This document shows, one piece after another, positions 10,342-22,800 of a stretch of DNA of 64,000 bases (positions are counted from its first letter, which is position 1; every line of letters begins with the position of its first letter). The DNA is from Ectobius pallidus (taxonomy: Eukaryota > Arthropoda > Insecta > Blattodea > Ectobiidae): positions 682,001 to 746,000 of the forward strand of contig CAXKWD010000007.1 of assembly GCA_964059195.1 (NCBI GenBank), in the 5' to 3' direction. The notes under the pieces were generated by a model that was given only the letters and a program-made list of their open reading frames with translations, ran no database searches and was not told the DNA's origin. The position numbers were made by a program, and so were the translations under genes.

Positions 10342-11735
10342 CAGGGTGCCCACGGGGGGTGGGTTAAGACGCAGATTGCGTCATTGAAATTTCTGGGGGG
10401 GGGGGGATATTATCGTGTTATGAATTTTCTGGCCGGGGGTTGAAAATTGTTGCAAAATTAGAGTTTTATATGTTATAAATAAAAACGGCCAAGTTCTATA
10501 ACTTCAAAAGGTCTCTTTTAATTCTTTATAAAGATAAAGATGAAGAATTTCGACAGCCATGGGCGTACCCGGGGGGGGGGGCGCAAGGAAAAAAATGTAT
10601 ATTATTAATAATTATTATCGTTAGGTGTTTTTCTTTTAAGACAATTATTATAATTGCAGAAGTTTTACCAAATCGACAACATGGAAGCAGAATCCACAGT
10701 GGATTAGGAAAGGGGGTTCAGACCCCCAAGAGTCAAAACCTAAGATTCTATATTTGTATTTAAAAATATATATTTATTTAATTAAACAAGATTTGTTGGT
10801 GTGTCAAATAAGTTATTATATAGCAGTTATTTTCTTTTCATAACATAATGAGTAGGCCTATTATGTTCACTGTTCCATGTGCTATTTAACTTTTCTTATA
10901 AATAGTACGGTAATAAGTATTATAATTTAGGTAACAATTTCATGTTTAAGTTGCTATGTCTTAGAGTATAGTCAACAAATTTGCTAACTAGCTTTTCAGT
11001 GCTAAAATAGCGTAAAATATGATTTTCATTATTAGTTCAACATTTAAAAATTTCCCGGGGGTGGACACCCGACTTAGGTAACATTTTCTTGTTTACATTG
11101 GCATGTCTTAGAGTATGGTAAACAAATTTCCTAACTAGTTTTTCAGTGCTAAAATAGCGTAAAATGTGATTTTCATTAATTCAATATTTTAAAAATTTCC
11201 GGGGCTGGACCCCCACCTAGGTAATGATTTCTTATGTACATTGAAATGTCTTAGAGTATGGTAAACAAATTTCATAACTAGTTTTCAGTGCTAAAATAGC
11301 GTAAAATGTGATTTTCATTAGTTCAATATTTAAACATTTCCCGGGGTGTACATCCGACTTAGGTAACATTTTCTTGTTTACATTGGCATGTCTTAGAGTA
11401 TGCTAAACAAATTTCTTAACTAGTTTTTGAGTGCTAAAATAGCGTAAAATGTAATTTTCATTAGTTCAATATTTAAACATTTTCTGGGATGGACCCCCGA
11501 CCCCTTTTTTGGGAGGTATTCCAAACCCCCCCGGCACTTCCGACCCTCCCCGCAATTATATTCTGGCTACTTATTATATTATTAATATAAAATACAAAGT
11601 GGCCCAAGAAGTTAAAGCGACAAAAAATAAATTAATTAAAAAAATTGCCCCCCTAGAAAATATCATATGGGCGCCCTTGTCGACAGGCAATTGGGTTGGG
11701 GGTGAGCAATGAAGTTTTGGGGGTGGGCACCCCTG
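10342..11735. mobile_element. hAT-like non-autonomous DNA transposon with internal tandem repeats
   Basis: The left end is CAGGGTGCCCAC and the right end is the reverse complement of CAGGGGTGCCCACC, an imperfect terminal inverted repeat of a hAT type. The 7-mer AGTAAAA directly abuts both ends (10335-10341 and 11736-11742), close to the 8-bp duplication expected for hAT. The interior is low in coding potential, with poly-G runs and four 143-bp tandem units. No transposase seen. Confidence 0.7.
10929..11500 (+). repeat. Four tandem units of about 143 bp
   Basis: Units begin with AGGTAA at about 10929, 11076, 11218 and 11361. Each has ATGTCTTAGAGTATGGTAAA, then AGTGCTAAAATAGCGTAAAA, then a G-rich CCCGGGGGTGGACACCCGAC-like end. 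Units differ by scattered substitutions, so the array is not brand new. Confidence 0.85.
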
Positions 11736-11743
11736 AGTAAAAT

Positions 11744-12074
11744 AATAAATACAACATAGGCCTGAAGAAAATGTCCGGTTATGTAGGTGGCATGATATGT
11801 GCCGTCTATGGTTGTAATAATTATTTTGAGAGTGAAATAAGTAAAATCGTTAATTAGAGTGTGTACAAGACTGATTCATTCAGATGTTCATTGGCTTACC
11901 ATCCGAATTGTTTTATATGTAAAAATTTCAAATTAAAAAAAAAAAAAGTATATATTGTACAAAGTATCTTGCAAATCGTATGAATTAAAATTTAAAGCTG
12001 ATTTTCACGAAAATGTATTAAAGTGAAACAATTAGTTTTGATACTTATTAAAAAAAAGTGTGTGTGGAACGCCA
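11744..12074. other. Unassigned AT-rich sequence
   Basis: Between the hAT-like element and the T-rich tract. An A13-15 run lies near 11935-11948. Nothing else recognised. Confidence 0.5.
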
Positions 12075-12540
12075 TGCGGCAGAAGTAAAACTTTTTTTTA
12101 TTTGTTCAATTCTGGATTATTGGAATTTTCAAATTTTGGATTGTTGGACTTTTTAATATTGGGTTTTTGGACTTTTTAGATTTTGGATTTTTTAAATTTC
12201 TGGCCTTTTAATTCTTTAATTTTGGATTTTTAAATTTTTTTACATTTTAGATCATTGAATTTGTTTAGTTTTGTTTTTTTTATTTTGGATTTTTTTATTT
12301 TTATATTTTATAATTTTATAATTTTGGATATTTATGTTTTAAATTTTGGATATTAAGATTTTTAATTTTGAATTTTTTATTTTTTAAATTTTGGACTTAT
12401 TAATTTTGGTTCTTTGAATTTTTTTATTTTGAAATTTTAGATTATTTAAATGTTGGATCTTTAATTTTTAATTTTTTGTATATTTTAATTTTGGATTTTT
12501 TAATTTTTAATTTTTGGACTTTTTCAGTTTTGGATAAGCC
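12075..12540. repeat. T-rich degenerate tandem tract
   Basis: A low-complexity tract built from variations on TTTTGGATTTTTTAATT, with TTGGACTTTTT variants, about 25 imperfect units. No element ends seen. Confidence 0.75.
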
Positions 12541-14372
12541 TAATCATTGAGTTGATTGTTTTCTGTGCAGTCCGTTCCGTCACACCTCACTAATTTCGTG
12601 ACGATTTTGAGCGTTACACAAGCTCTCGATTTACCCCTACCGCGGCTAAAGAAGTTTTACTTAAAAAATTAGCGTTATCGTCATTTAATTAAGTTAGTTT
12701 AGCGGTAGTGTAAATTATGTTATTTCCCGACCTAATTCCTGCATTATCAAGCACAAAAATAAGTTACTGTGTCATCAGGACTTTGAAAAACAAATTTATT
12801 TCTGCAGCTATATAGGTTCATTAAGTAGCTTCTGAGACTGCTGCCCATTCCCACTCAACAGATGGCACCTCTGTGCTAGTGGACAGTTTGAACAAAGGGA
12901 ATAGAGTAGAGTGGGCGGTATTCTTATTGAGAGTATTTGCTACCAGTTGGAAATTTGTCAGCCACTCCATCCTCGTGCTAGCTTATCTGGAAGTTGTCTC
13001 GCCAGACAGATTTTGTCAGGAGATCATAGTACGCAATTCTTGGCCAACTTCCCGATAGGTTCTCTATCTGGCAGATAAATACCCATGATATCAGCAGGTC
13101 CTCGTACAGGCCCTATAAATGTCTTGGAGCTTCATTCACCAGAACATCTAAGAGTGACCTTGCTGATTTTTTGGTTTAACGGTTGTTTAATCAATAGAGG
13201 TGTAACGCCACAGAAACACATGGGCTGGGATCTATTTAACCACGACACCTTATTCCTTCCTTATTTTCAAGTATTAGTTTCTTTCCGAGCGAGTGTCTTC
13301 CTCAGAAGAAAATATTTAGTCACAAAACTCTTACCGGCAAGTATTTCCATACTGTCCACATCAACGCCCATTTGGCAGTTTCCTTGCAAATTAAATTAAA
13401 AGATTGTTATGTGAACCGCAGCACATCATTACTTAATTACACACGCCTCAAACACCTCAACAAATTAAATGTTAAATATTACACGTTAAGAAAAAGTTAC
13501 TATATAACGAAATTATCACTGTATTTGTTGCATTAATGTGGACTGGTAAACATTTATATGCGATCCTGTTGTTTGCCTTTCGTGTATAAATAAATCCAAA
13601 ATTGTATTAACTTACTTTGCAATGGAAACAGGCCCAAGAAATATTATTCTTATCCTTTGTGAGAAAAGAACGAGTGAATTATATTAAGTAAATGGGGGTG
13701 ATGGCAAATGCAATAAGCTATCAGTTCATGGCGAGGGGTTTGATTCTTAGGTGCCTGATGAATTATCAAAATGAAGGAAAGAGGAAGTAAAGGCACGAAT
13801 GTTTAAAATTGTAAACACGAACGAGAAAATATTTATCATTGAATACTGTTGGTAGGTTCCTCCTTAAAACAGTAGTAGGCTATAATTAGTGACATCTTAA
13901 ATCTGATAGGTTGCTGATTGTGAAGAAAAACATTAGCAATTACATTGTGTATTCCTGTTTACTAATATGTTTAGTCACTTAAGGTTTAATGAATGTAAAA
14001 CTATATCCAAAAGTAAAGGTTTTATTCATGTAATGTAGAAATACACAATATGGTATAAAAATACTGTAAATTTTGTTCTTCACCATCAGCAACCTATTAG
14101 ATATCAGGTGTCACTTATACTAGTGCTTTAAGGCGGTTCATACCGAACCTGTTAATTATGTTCAGCACTAGTAGTGGTACGAAATACATATTAAATCATA
14201 AATTCACCATTGTCAAAAGTTAAGTTCATCAATGATTATATTAAACGTCTGCATAATAAGTTCCTGTGCGGTAAGTAGGCTAGTGTGTTATGTTGGTTAG
14301 GTTTCCGGCACTGTGTGTAGCAAATTTAAGTTTCCACCATGATAGCATGAATGAAAAATGGATGAAACAACA
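12541..14372. other. Unassigned sequence
   Basis: 1.8 kb with only short chance frames (61 and 104 residues) lacking known motifs. No LTR, TIR or LINE signature recognised. Confidence 0.5.
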
Positions 14373-14374
14373 AC

Positions 14375-14375
14375 T

Positions 14376-14406
<31 letters not shown>

Positions 14407-14836
14407 TTCCTTTCAGGGTTTAGGTGAATGCGACCTGTTCCGGTCTCAAGTCCATCGTTTTCTTGGTCGTCCTGGCGTTCTTTTCCCGTATGGCTTATAA
14501 GAAGTGATTATTTTAGGTAATCTAGTTTTTTCCATCCTGTCCAAATGATCTTTCCATTGGTTATTATATTCCTCTATTTTATCTTGTATAGAGAATATAC
14601 AGATATACAGATTTTATAAGATAATGGCCGTTCCTGTTCTATTGTATGGGTCTGAATTTTGGGTATTAACAAAAAAAGATATATCACATATTCAAGCCAC
14701 TGAAATGAAATTTTTAAGATCGGTAAAAGGTTGCACGCGTATGGACAGACTCCACAATGAAACAACTCTATTGGAGAAAACATTTAGAAGGGGTTTTCTT
14801 AGTGAAGCAAAGGAAAGCTATAGTTATCTTGATTAA
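14375..14836 (-). pseudogene. 5'-inverted LINE 3' fragment (ORF2 C-terminus)
   Basis: The left part (14375-14598, minus) reads IQDKIEEYNNQWKDH, then KPYGKRTPGRPRKRW, the end of an RTE-like or related LINE ORF2, and finishes in an (AAG)n tail at 14375-14403. The right part (14600-14836, plus) reads MAVPVLLYGSEFWVL, then MKFLRSVKGCTRMDRL, the segment that normally lies just before. The two pieces are in opposite orientation and meet near 14598, the arrangement produced by twin priming during LINE insertion. Both lack the upstream reverse transcriptase. Confidence 0.75.
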
Positions 14837-15869
14837 TAAAAGCAGCTTAATCCTTCGATGAACTCAGTTTTTGTGTGTAATCAAGGAACGGCATTAGTTT
14901 GGGTCTCTGCCGCAATCACTTTGAGCGCTAAAGCGGATTCAGTTGATTTTCACGTGCGGGAAATGCCATCGGATTGCGTGTAATGTATGAACATTCCAGT
15001 CTCCTCCACTAATAGTTCCGACAAGAATTCCGGCTGGTTGTACTACCTAAGAAGATGAAATTCCACTCAATCAATTAAGGTATTTCCCTCATCTCCCTGC
15101 TTTTGAGGACGCAAAGTGCAATCTGCTTTCTACTCTGCACGTCGGCCTTATTGCATGTACGCCTCGTGTTTATTCACAGTTCAATACGGAGAATGTATTA
15201 CTATTTTCTCTTTATAGATTTTTCTTGTATCAATATCTACTCTTATACAATTCAACGGCCCTAAATAGCGTGCTTGCTCGCCCGCTTCGTGAGACATCGG
15301 GTATACTCGGCGATGTTCGTCTCTCGCAGTCTAAACTTTCATGACGAGTACAAAATTAGGAAGGAAAACCGTTTCTTTATTATATAAGGCCTAAGTGAAA
15401 TGAACACAATGAACAAATATTCTAATTTTATTTTTACTTACAATTTTCATAGCTCTGAACCACAAACATTTTTAATAATCTACCAGTGTAATTTTCTTAA
15501 AAATCCTGGAGTCAATGAATAATGGCGGGCGAAGCCGGGGGCACCAGCAGTAAAATATTGATGGTTTAACCACACTGTGGTTTAACTCTCGAAATATCGC
15601 TGATAATAATAATCCAAACAAACCATTCCTTCCCTTGAAACATTATATAATTTCTGAAAATTACACTGAATTGATAAAATAAAATTCACATCATATTCAT
15701 GTCAAAAAACAGCTGAGAAACAATACGTATTATGTGTTCACAGGTTCTTTGGAACTGCATAATCGATTCTGATATAGTTTTCCCAGGGGGCGCTTTCATG
15801 TCGTGGAATGTACTCTAAAGAAGGAATTTTAGCTGTTTAATTAATTATTAATGGTTTAGTTTATGAATG
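14837..15869. other. Unassigned, with a decayed Helitron-like 3' end
   Basis: Mostly unrecognised. At about 15524-15552 a GCGGGCGAAGCCGGGGGCACC block followed by CAGCAG looks like an eroded Helitron 3' hairpin that has lost its CTAG. Confidence 0.4.
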
Positions 15870-15973
15870 ATTCGCGTGCAAGTGTTAATAAATATAATGC
15901 TTTAATAATTATTATACTCTTAATTTTTAATTTTTAAAAGAATTATCGTGGCGAAGCCACGGGAACCTCCTAG
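15870..15973 (+). mobile_element. Helitron 3' end fragment
   Basis: The words GTTAATAAATATAATG and ACTCTTAATTTTTAATTTTT are shared with the 3' part of Helitron 1. The terminal hairpin CGTGGCGAAGCCACGG is followed by GAACCTCCTAG and a T. The 5' end was not found; the fragment may extend left. Confidence 0.7.
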
Positions 15974-16689
15974 TATATTACAAGCTTAAATGCTTTCTAG
16001 GGTAAACAGAGTATTGTGAATTAAGAAGAAGAAATGAAGGAATGAAAGGAAAACTTGTTTCACAGAAATCACAAAAAGCTGAGATTCAAGTTGCTATAAT
16101 GTTTAATCTCATGAAGACAAGATTCAATAGGAATTGAAAATACTAATATGTATTTTAATCAATATATATTCAATATTAAATACATAAATTAATTTCATTA
16201 TAATTCAATACGCAAGTAATTTTTATGTACGAGTACATACAGTTCTGTCAAGGACAACCTTAAGGCAAATGTAATCCCACGATAGATTCGCGACTGCACA
16301 AAAGGAGCGAATTTATCAGATGAAACTCGTTATCTCGTTTTGGATTTATTAAGACTATTCCATGAATAAAAATGTAACGGTTTATATAAGTAATAATTAC
16401 TTTCGTTGCAAGGCTTTGTTATATAAAAACAAAACTAACAGCTCCGAGATCACCAGATGCTATGAATCAACCATCCATGTGTCGATTCGAGCTACCCTGG
16501 TATAATCAGTGCTACCAATGGTGAATGTAAGTATAGTTAATCTAATTCAGGTAAGCTATCAGCAGACCAGAATAAAAGCACAAGAACTGGCTTGCACTGA
16601 ATTGAAATTGTGTATTTATGCAATGCATATTTATATTATTTCAATTTGCAGACAAGTTAAGACAAAGTTGCAAGGTGTTTCCATTCTGT
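15974..16689. other. Unassigned sequence
   Basis: AT-rich, with no recognised element or coding region. Confidence 0.5.
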
Positions 16690-16900
16690 TCACTGGCAGC
16701 ACGTGACGGATTAATCAACGCACGTTGATGACTTTACGTGTCCAGTAACGAACTGACGTTTTGTCAGATACAATTTCAACCTTGCTATCCGAGGATGGAT
16801 AGTATAAGACACACGATCGTGATTGGTCTATATCCGAGGAATTGTTAAACGTTATTGAACATGCGGTGTATGAATGGAATAGTCATTTCTAAAACTAAAA
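16690..16900 (-). repeat. Dispersed repeat shared with 26385-26690
   Basis: Shares, in inverted orientation, GCAGCACGTGAC, the tract around CAACGTACAGTG/CAACGCACGTTGATG, CAGTAACGAAC, ACGATCGTGATTGG and CCGAGGAATTG with 26385-26690. This copy lacks the central 130 bp present in the other. Superfamily not identified. Confidence 0.6.
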
Positions 16901-17283
16901 CATTTTCAAAACTGATGAATTTATTATTAAGTATAATAACTAATTATTAATTAATTTAATATAAAAATTCTATAGGCCGCTCTGTACTTTAGTTTTAGTA
17001 CAAGTTATGACAGAAAAGTGATATTAGAATTGTATTAATTACATTAATTGTAGAGATATTGTTATCAATGTAATCGCCCATTGTGATTCCTTGGTGAGAA
17101 GTACTTAAAGAATCGTTCCCCTTCAGTTCGCTCTTGAGGCAGCTTCCATAATATCTTAACATTCAAAGTCACTCATTCCAACTACTAGGACTATATTTAA
17201 TTTTAACTCTTTATTCGAACTTCGTGGTAGCAAAAATTTATAAATTTTGTTTTGCATGAACGAGTAGAGGTAAAGTGATCCCT
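16901..17283. other. Unassigned sequence
   Basis: AT-rich sequence without recognised features. Confidence 0.5.
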
Positions 17284-17562
17284 ATACAGGCTTTGGAGGC
17301 CCAAAGGGTTCCAGGAGGTTGAGGCTCCCACATTTTGGACATTCCGCACGTGAACATGGTAAGATTGTCAGCCTTACGCACCGGCCGCCTTTACCCCAGG
17401 ATTGCTCCTGGTACTCATTTCGATTAGAGGCTGAGTCGACCCCAGGACCATAGTTCCACCAGAAGGAATAGGCCAATTGAAAAACTCCAACCTCATCGGG
17501 GATCGAACCCGCGACCTTCCGGTTTGTAGCACAGCGCCTTAACCACTACGCTACGACCTACC
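17284..17562 (-). mobile_element. tRNA-derived SINE
   Basis: On the minus strand from 17562: A-box-like GTAGCGTAGTGGTTAAGGCG and B-box GGTCGCGGGTTCGATCCC, about 40 nt apart as in a tRNA head. An unrelated body with CTGGGGTCGACTCAGCC and CCTGGGGTAAAGGCGGCCGG follows. It is not a functional tRNA gene because the acceptor and anticodon stems do not form. The 64-residue frame here is a shadow. Confidence 0.78.
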
Positions 17563-19430
17563 TCTGCATGAACAAGTGCAACTTTATGCAATTGCACGAA
17601 ATTCAAGGACTGAGTAAAGGAAGGAGAATAGAATGAAGACACTGTTTTAGCGGAGAATTCCAAGGGTACTCAACTTCTAGAATTGCACTAGTTATAACAC
17701 TAAAGTTACTTTCAATTGATGTGTCGCTTTGCCAATGAAATGTGTTTCAAATTTCATTAAAGCTGTGTTTTATGTGTTATGCGTGTTACGAATTTAATGC
17801 TTAGTTTATGTTGACAGGAACTGTACAATTATTTGCTTAGGGTTCCCTCAGAGGAACATAACTACGCAAACAGAGTAAAGCAACGCCCCAGAATGTGCAG
17901 TTCTGTTATGCACACAAGCCAAGATAGGCTTTTCCTGCCCTGGAGAAATATGCGTTTACATGTGTTACAGGTTAATTTGCTTAGAGGAACGAAGCCAGGA
18001 CTTCGTATTAGCCTACGTGCACTGGTCGAGTTGTTTAGTTTGCAAGCGATTAAAGTGCAGAAATCAGAGGACTCATTTCTTAAGTAATTTGATAGATATG
18101 GAAAAAATATTGTGAGTCTACAAAAGAAGATTCATTTCTGTTTCGTGTATAAATAGGAAATTACAATAAATAGTATCGAGGCTATTAAATATGGATATAA
18201 ATTAAAAATAAAAATTTAGTAAGGATTTATGAAAATGTACCTTTGAATAAATTAGACGAGTCAATTTTTAAAGAATTTTCGGAGAAATATACGGAACATA
18301 GATCGTTGTTGCAGGTACGAATTATCGACTAATCTGCAATATATTGTTGCGTATTTGTTATAATGCGATGTAACAGCAGGTGCTGTGTCTACTTCCTTTA
18401 TTATTAAATAAAGCTACCTGAATGTCAGTTACCACATAAGGCAGAAACTCCAACTAATTTTTAAATATCGGAAGCGACCAAACCGCAAAACTTCGAAGAA
18501 AAGGCTGGAATCATTTTACTCACATATTATATTATATCTTCTAAGTATGTACATTATTCCATACACCAGACAATGTGAACAGCAGAACAGATGAAGAATA
18601 ATCAATTCTCTCGACAGTTGCACTGAGCAAACTGGTAAGTATTATTGCTTTGTAGTAAATGAAATCAGTTCACTTTGAGAGGGACATAATATATTTTGCT
18701 TTACGGTAATGGAAATACAGCTTATTTTCCTCTTAGCTGGGCTCATTTTGGATATGAAGTATTTTAAATAGGGCCAAAATGGGCTTAGGGAACTGAAAAT
18801 TGGGGTTTGTGTTATTTCATTATTTGCAGAACAACACTTCAGCACTTAATTGCAGTAGGTATACTTTTCATAGGTTGAAGTTAAAAATCCTTATACATAC
18901 GTCACTTTTAATGGCTTCAAGAAACGTTCATATTGGAAGAATATCGAACAACGAGTTTGGTAGTGGCTGCAAAACAAAGTTACAAACAAACAGATGAAAT
19001 GCCGGTAAACCACTAGAGTTATGTCGAAAAAGTACTGGAACGAAGCTGTAGAAAATTCTACATTCGAGAGTGGAAGTAGATTTAAATGTTTATAGACGCA
19101 CTGTTTGGCTAGAAGCTGAACATTACATGAAACGGAACCACTGAAATGGCCACCATCTTGAGTGGGAATCAAAAAATAAAACTCTCCACACATACGTCGT
19201 TTTTAATGTCTTCAATGAACAGTTATCCCAACAACAGAATCAAACATTGCGTCCTCAAATAAAAATGCATAGACTTAATCTCTTCAAAAGTGGATAGGCT
19301 ATTCTGCAGCATGAAAACAAAATCTTTGTCACCGAAGATCACTTTTATGAAGTAACTTCAAAAAATCGAGGCAAAGTAGCATTACGAAGTTGAGCGCTAG
19401 TAACTACGAAACGTCACAACCGTCTGATTA
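17563..19430. other. Unassigned sequence
   Basis: 1.9 kb with only short chance frames (84, 67, 65 and 100 residues) and no known motif or element ends recognised. Confidence 0.5.
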
Positions 19431-19514
19431 CTTATTTACTTACTCAATGGAAATAGACAATTCCTAAGTAAGCTAAAGGAATATTATCTATCTTATGGTA
19501 CCCGAAGGTTCATT

Positions 19515-19925
19515 TCTGCACTTACATGAGCACGCCATTCAACCCTATTCTGTTCTAACTCCAACCATCCCTCGCAAATCCTGCTTCCCTTAAATCTATC
19601 CTAATATTGTCCTCCCAGCTGCGTCTAGGTCTTCCACGTGGTCTTTTCCCTTCCGGTCTCCCAGTCAATATATTTGAGAATGTCAGGTCATGAAGCTCGT
19701 CGTTTTCTCCAGTTCCCATTTTCATCTCTCTTAGCTCCAAATATTTTCCTAAGCACCCTGTTTTCGAACACTCTCAGATTATGTTCTTCCCGAAGAAGCG
19801 ACCATGTCTCACATCCATATAATACAACCGGCAGGATAATTGTCTTATACATGTTTATTTTTAGATTTCTGGACAGAAGACAAGAAGATAAGTTTCTAAA
19901 CTGCATTAAAACAAGCATTTCCTGA
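19515..19925 (-). pseudogene. LINE ORF2 C-terminal fragment
   Basis: Two overlapping minus frames. One reads MYKTIILPVVLYGCETWSL, then RVFENRVLRKIFGAKRDE; the other reads GRPEGKRPRGRPRRSWEDNI, then DLREAGFARDGW. These are the well-known last part of a very common arthropod LINE ORF2. The stretch normally between them is shortened and a frameshift separates the frames, so the copy is dead and 5' truncated near 19925. Confidence 0.82.
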
Positions 19926-20870
19926 TTTTAATCGACTTCTACCTTAACATTATTTGTGTCTGTTATTATTACTCCCAGTTATTTGAATTCATCCACTTGT
20001 TGGAAGGGTTTACTAATATTTTGTAGAGTATTATTTTGACGTTTCATGACCATGTACTTAGTTTGTTTTTAATGCGGTAAACACAACTTATTATAATAGT
20101 TATCAAGACTGTATCTCCTTTATTGTGCATTTATTTGCAACAGCTTGGAACAGCTTAATGCCTTCAAAGCCAAGATGACAAAGCGAGTGAAATTAGGTTT
20201 GACAAGTTTGTTCAGACGAAAGGAGAGAATGTTCACCCTGCTGCGATTTAATGGACGAGGAAATCTCTGAATAGCCTTCATATAACAAAGCCGGACTCGA
20301 TTCCCGAGTTGTTTCCATCTTTGTCTCCCACTTGAAATTCTCCACAATGTACACTGTCTCCCCACTTGATGATGAAGTGATGAAACAAATCAACTTAAGT
20401 TAAGCACTCTCAATGGGTAGGCCTACTTCGTGTTTGTGACGTCATGGACAGCTAGCAGGGGCTGATAATTGCTACAATAGGATTTCATACAGAATCAACT
20501 TTATATTCATTTCATATTCCAACATACAACAAGTGGCCACATTGGGGAAGTGCGTATTCAGTTGTCTAACCCTCATTCAAAACCATGTTATTTGTGTGTG
20601 AAGTCTTAAAAGGCAAATATGAATTGTTTCCCGAGATGGTAGCCGCAAAAGAACTCCTATGAAAGGGTTTCAAATAATTTTTTTTCAACACAAAGATATT
20701 CATAAATAAACTTGGTCAGCACGACGACCCTCTACAATTATTGATTATACATGACAAATAAGGAAACTTGATCTGAAGTACAATCTATAAGAGCATTTAG
20801 AGGCCCTGCTTTATCTACTGATCATTTCAGAGTTGTTGCCAAATAGCAATATATGAGAAATGGAAAACTA
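19926..20870. other. Unassigned sequence, possibly LINE flank
   Basis: No recognised coding region. The 81- and 66-residue minus frames near 20120-20393 overlap and lack known motifs. Confidence 0.45.
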
Positions 20871-22800
20871 ACGCTCAAAAAAAGAACAAAGAGGAGACCA
20901 AATAAATTTTAAAGTTCATTTGCTCAAAGAAGGTAGAATCTTTTTTTTTTATGAAATGGGAAATAAAGTACAACCACGACAATTCATAATAGCCTGTGAA
21001 GATTGAATGGAATTAAACAAAATAAATAATTACAAAAACAGCATTAAGAAAAGAAGGAAACGATGGAATAATAAAGGAATAAAACCTAGAATGAAGAATT
21101 AAAAGGACTGACAGAAAAAAAGCAAGCTTATCTGAAATTTTTGAACTGGCCACATGATCAGAACTCAAAACTAGACTACAGAAGAAAATCAGCCATAGTT
21201 AAAAGGAAAGTTCGAAAAATTAAAAGAAACAACTTGGAAAGATGCAGAGCATGATGCACAAGGGAGACAAGATAAAGATGAGACGTCTTAGCAAAGCACA
21301 TGGAGATACTTTAAAAATTATTTCCATATCGAATGGCTGCAATATGAAAAGCTGTGGACTAGTAAAGGAATTATAGATAAATAGAAATGCTATAAACTAA
21401 TGGATATGTTGACCCTCTCACTTTAGCTGTACTAAGGGAAGCTATACCTTCGAGTAGAAATAAAAAAATAATTATTTAAATATGCACCTCAGTGTATGAA
21501 AGGAAGAATACTGGAGTTCATAAAATATGCTGGAAAAGCGGCCATATACCAGAAGAACGGAATATAGCCCAAATGTACACGCTGTTTAAACAAGGGAAGA
21601 GAACAAAGTGTGGGAATTATCGAGGCATAAGTTTGTTGAGTACATAGGTTATACGCTCGAATAACAGCTTTATCCAGTATTTAACACCATGTTATTATTT
21701 ATTTATTATTTAATAAATATTTATACAAAACAAGACCACCCGAATGAGCAAGCGCTCGTGCTCGGGCTCAGTTCAGCCATTTACTTTACAAAATACAAAT
21801 AACAAATACATAAAGAAAATATAATTAAATCAATACCTAAAAAAAGTAATAATAAAGAAGAAAGAACAGACAAAGTAAAAAGAAAAAAGGAAATGTAGTA
21901 AGAACAAAATTGAAACTCTGAGTTATTACAAATAAAATCGTTCCTTAATTGTCTACTAAGTACAGAGTGAAATAACTTTTGAACTATGAAATGAGATTTT
22001 TGATAAACTTATTGAATTTTTTGTTATTCATATGTACTATTTCTGGATGTGATCTAATTATAGAGTTATAGAGTCTTGGACCAGAATAAATGCTATGTTT
22101 AGAGCCAGAAGAGGTGAAATATTTTGGTTCTATTAAAAGCAATGTTTTATTTCTTCTAGTATTGTAATTATGAGGATCCGATATATGTACGTTGCGGTAT
22201 TTGTGAAAGTATTTTAAAAGTGTGAGCTTATAAATTTGTTCTACAGTCATAACTTTAAATTCTGGAAATATCAATTCTGTTGGATATTCTATAGGCTTTT
22301 TTAAACAAATTTTTATAATTCTCTTCTGTATTAGAATCAAAGGAGTCAATACAGATTTGCCACTTCCTCCCCAGCCAATGATACCGTATTGGAGGACAGA
22401 TTGTATTAGAGCTAAGTAGACTATCTACTAGACTATCAAACTATCTACGAAAGCTATAGATGTACAACATGGTTTTAGACAATGAAGATCTTGTACTGAT
22501 TGCATATTTACTATCACCCAATTTATTGAAAAGCGTCGTGAATTTAATGTGCTAACTTATCTGACATTTACAAATTACGAAAAAGCATTTGAAGGGGTAC
22601 ACAGTGACTTACTATAGGAAATAGCTAATTATCTAATACAGGAATTCTCCCACATCTTATTAGAGCTATACAGAGCCTATATAAGACAAAATTCAGATCA
22701 AATTACCAATGGGGAAAAATTGGATATCAATACAGCAGTTAGACAATGGTGTCCTCTTTCACCCACACTTTTTAATATTGAAATTGATTAGGTAAGCATC
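20871..22800 (+). pseudogene. Degraded LINE reverse transcriptase, interrupted
   Basis: Plus-strand remnants of one LINE ORF2: GKRTKCGNYRGISLLS near 21600-21650, then after an interruption VQHGFRQ, TDCIFTITQFIEKRREFN and a VRQWCPLSPTLFNIEID stretch ending near 22790. Stops and frameshifts are scattered throughout. The order matches a single reverse transcriptase split by the minus-strand fragment at 21690-22430. The 5' limit is arbitrary. Confidence 0.65.
21690..22430 (-). pseudogene. CR1-like LINE 3' fragment inserted into another LINE
   Basis: The open frame at 21984-22349 (121 residues) resembles the C-terminal end of CR1-like ORF2: LIQKRIIKICL, then HNYNTRRNKTLL and GPRLYNSI. It is followed by about 270 bp of 3' UTR and an A/T-rich tail of AATAAT type near 21692-21720. 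5' truncated. Opposite in orientation to the LINE it interrupts. Confidence 0.7.

Noticed and set aside
17284..17562. Functional tRNA gene
   Set aside because: A and B boxes are present but the acceptor and anticodon stems are not; the SINE body follows.
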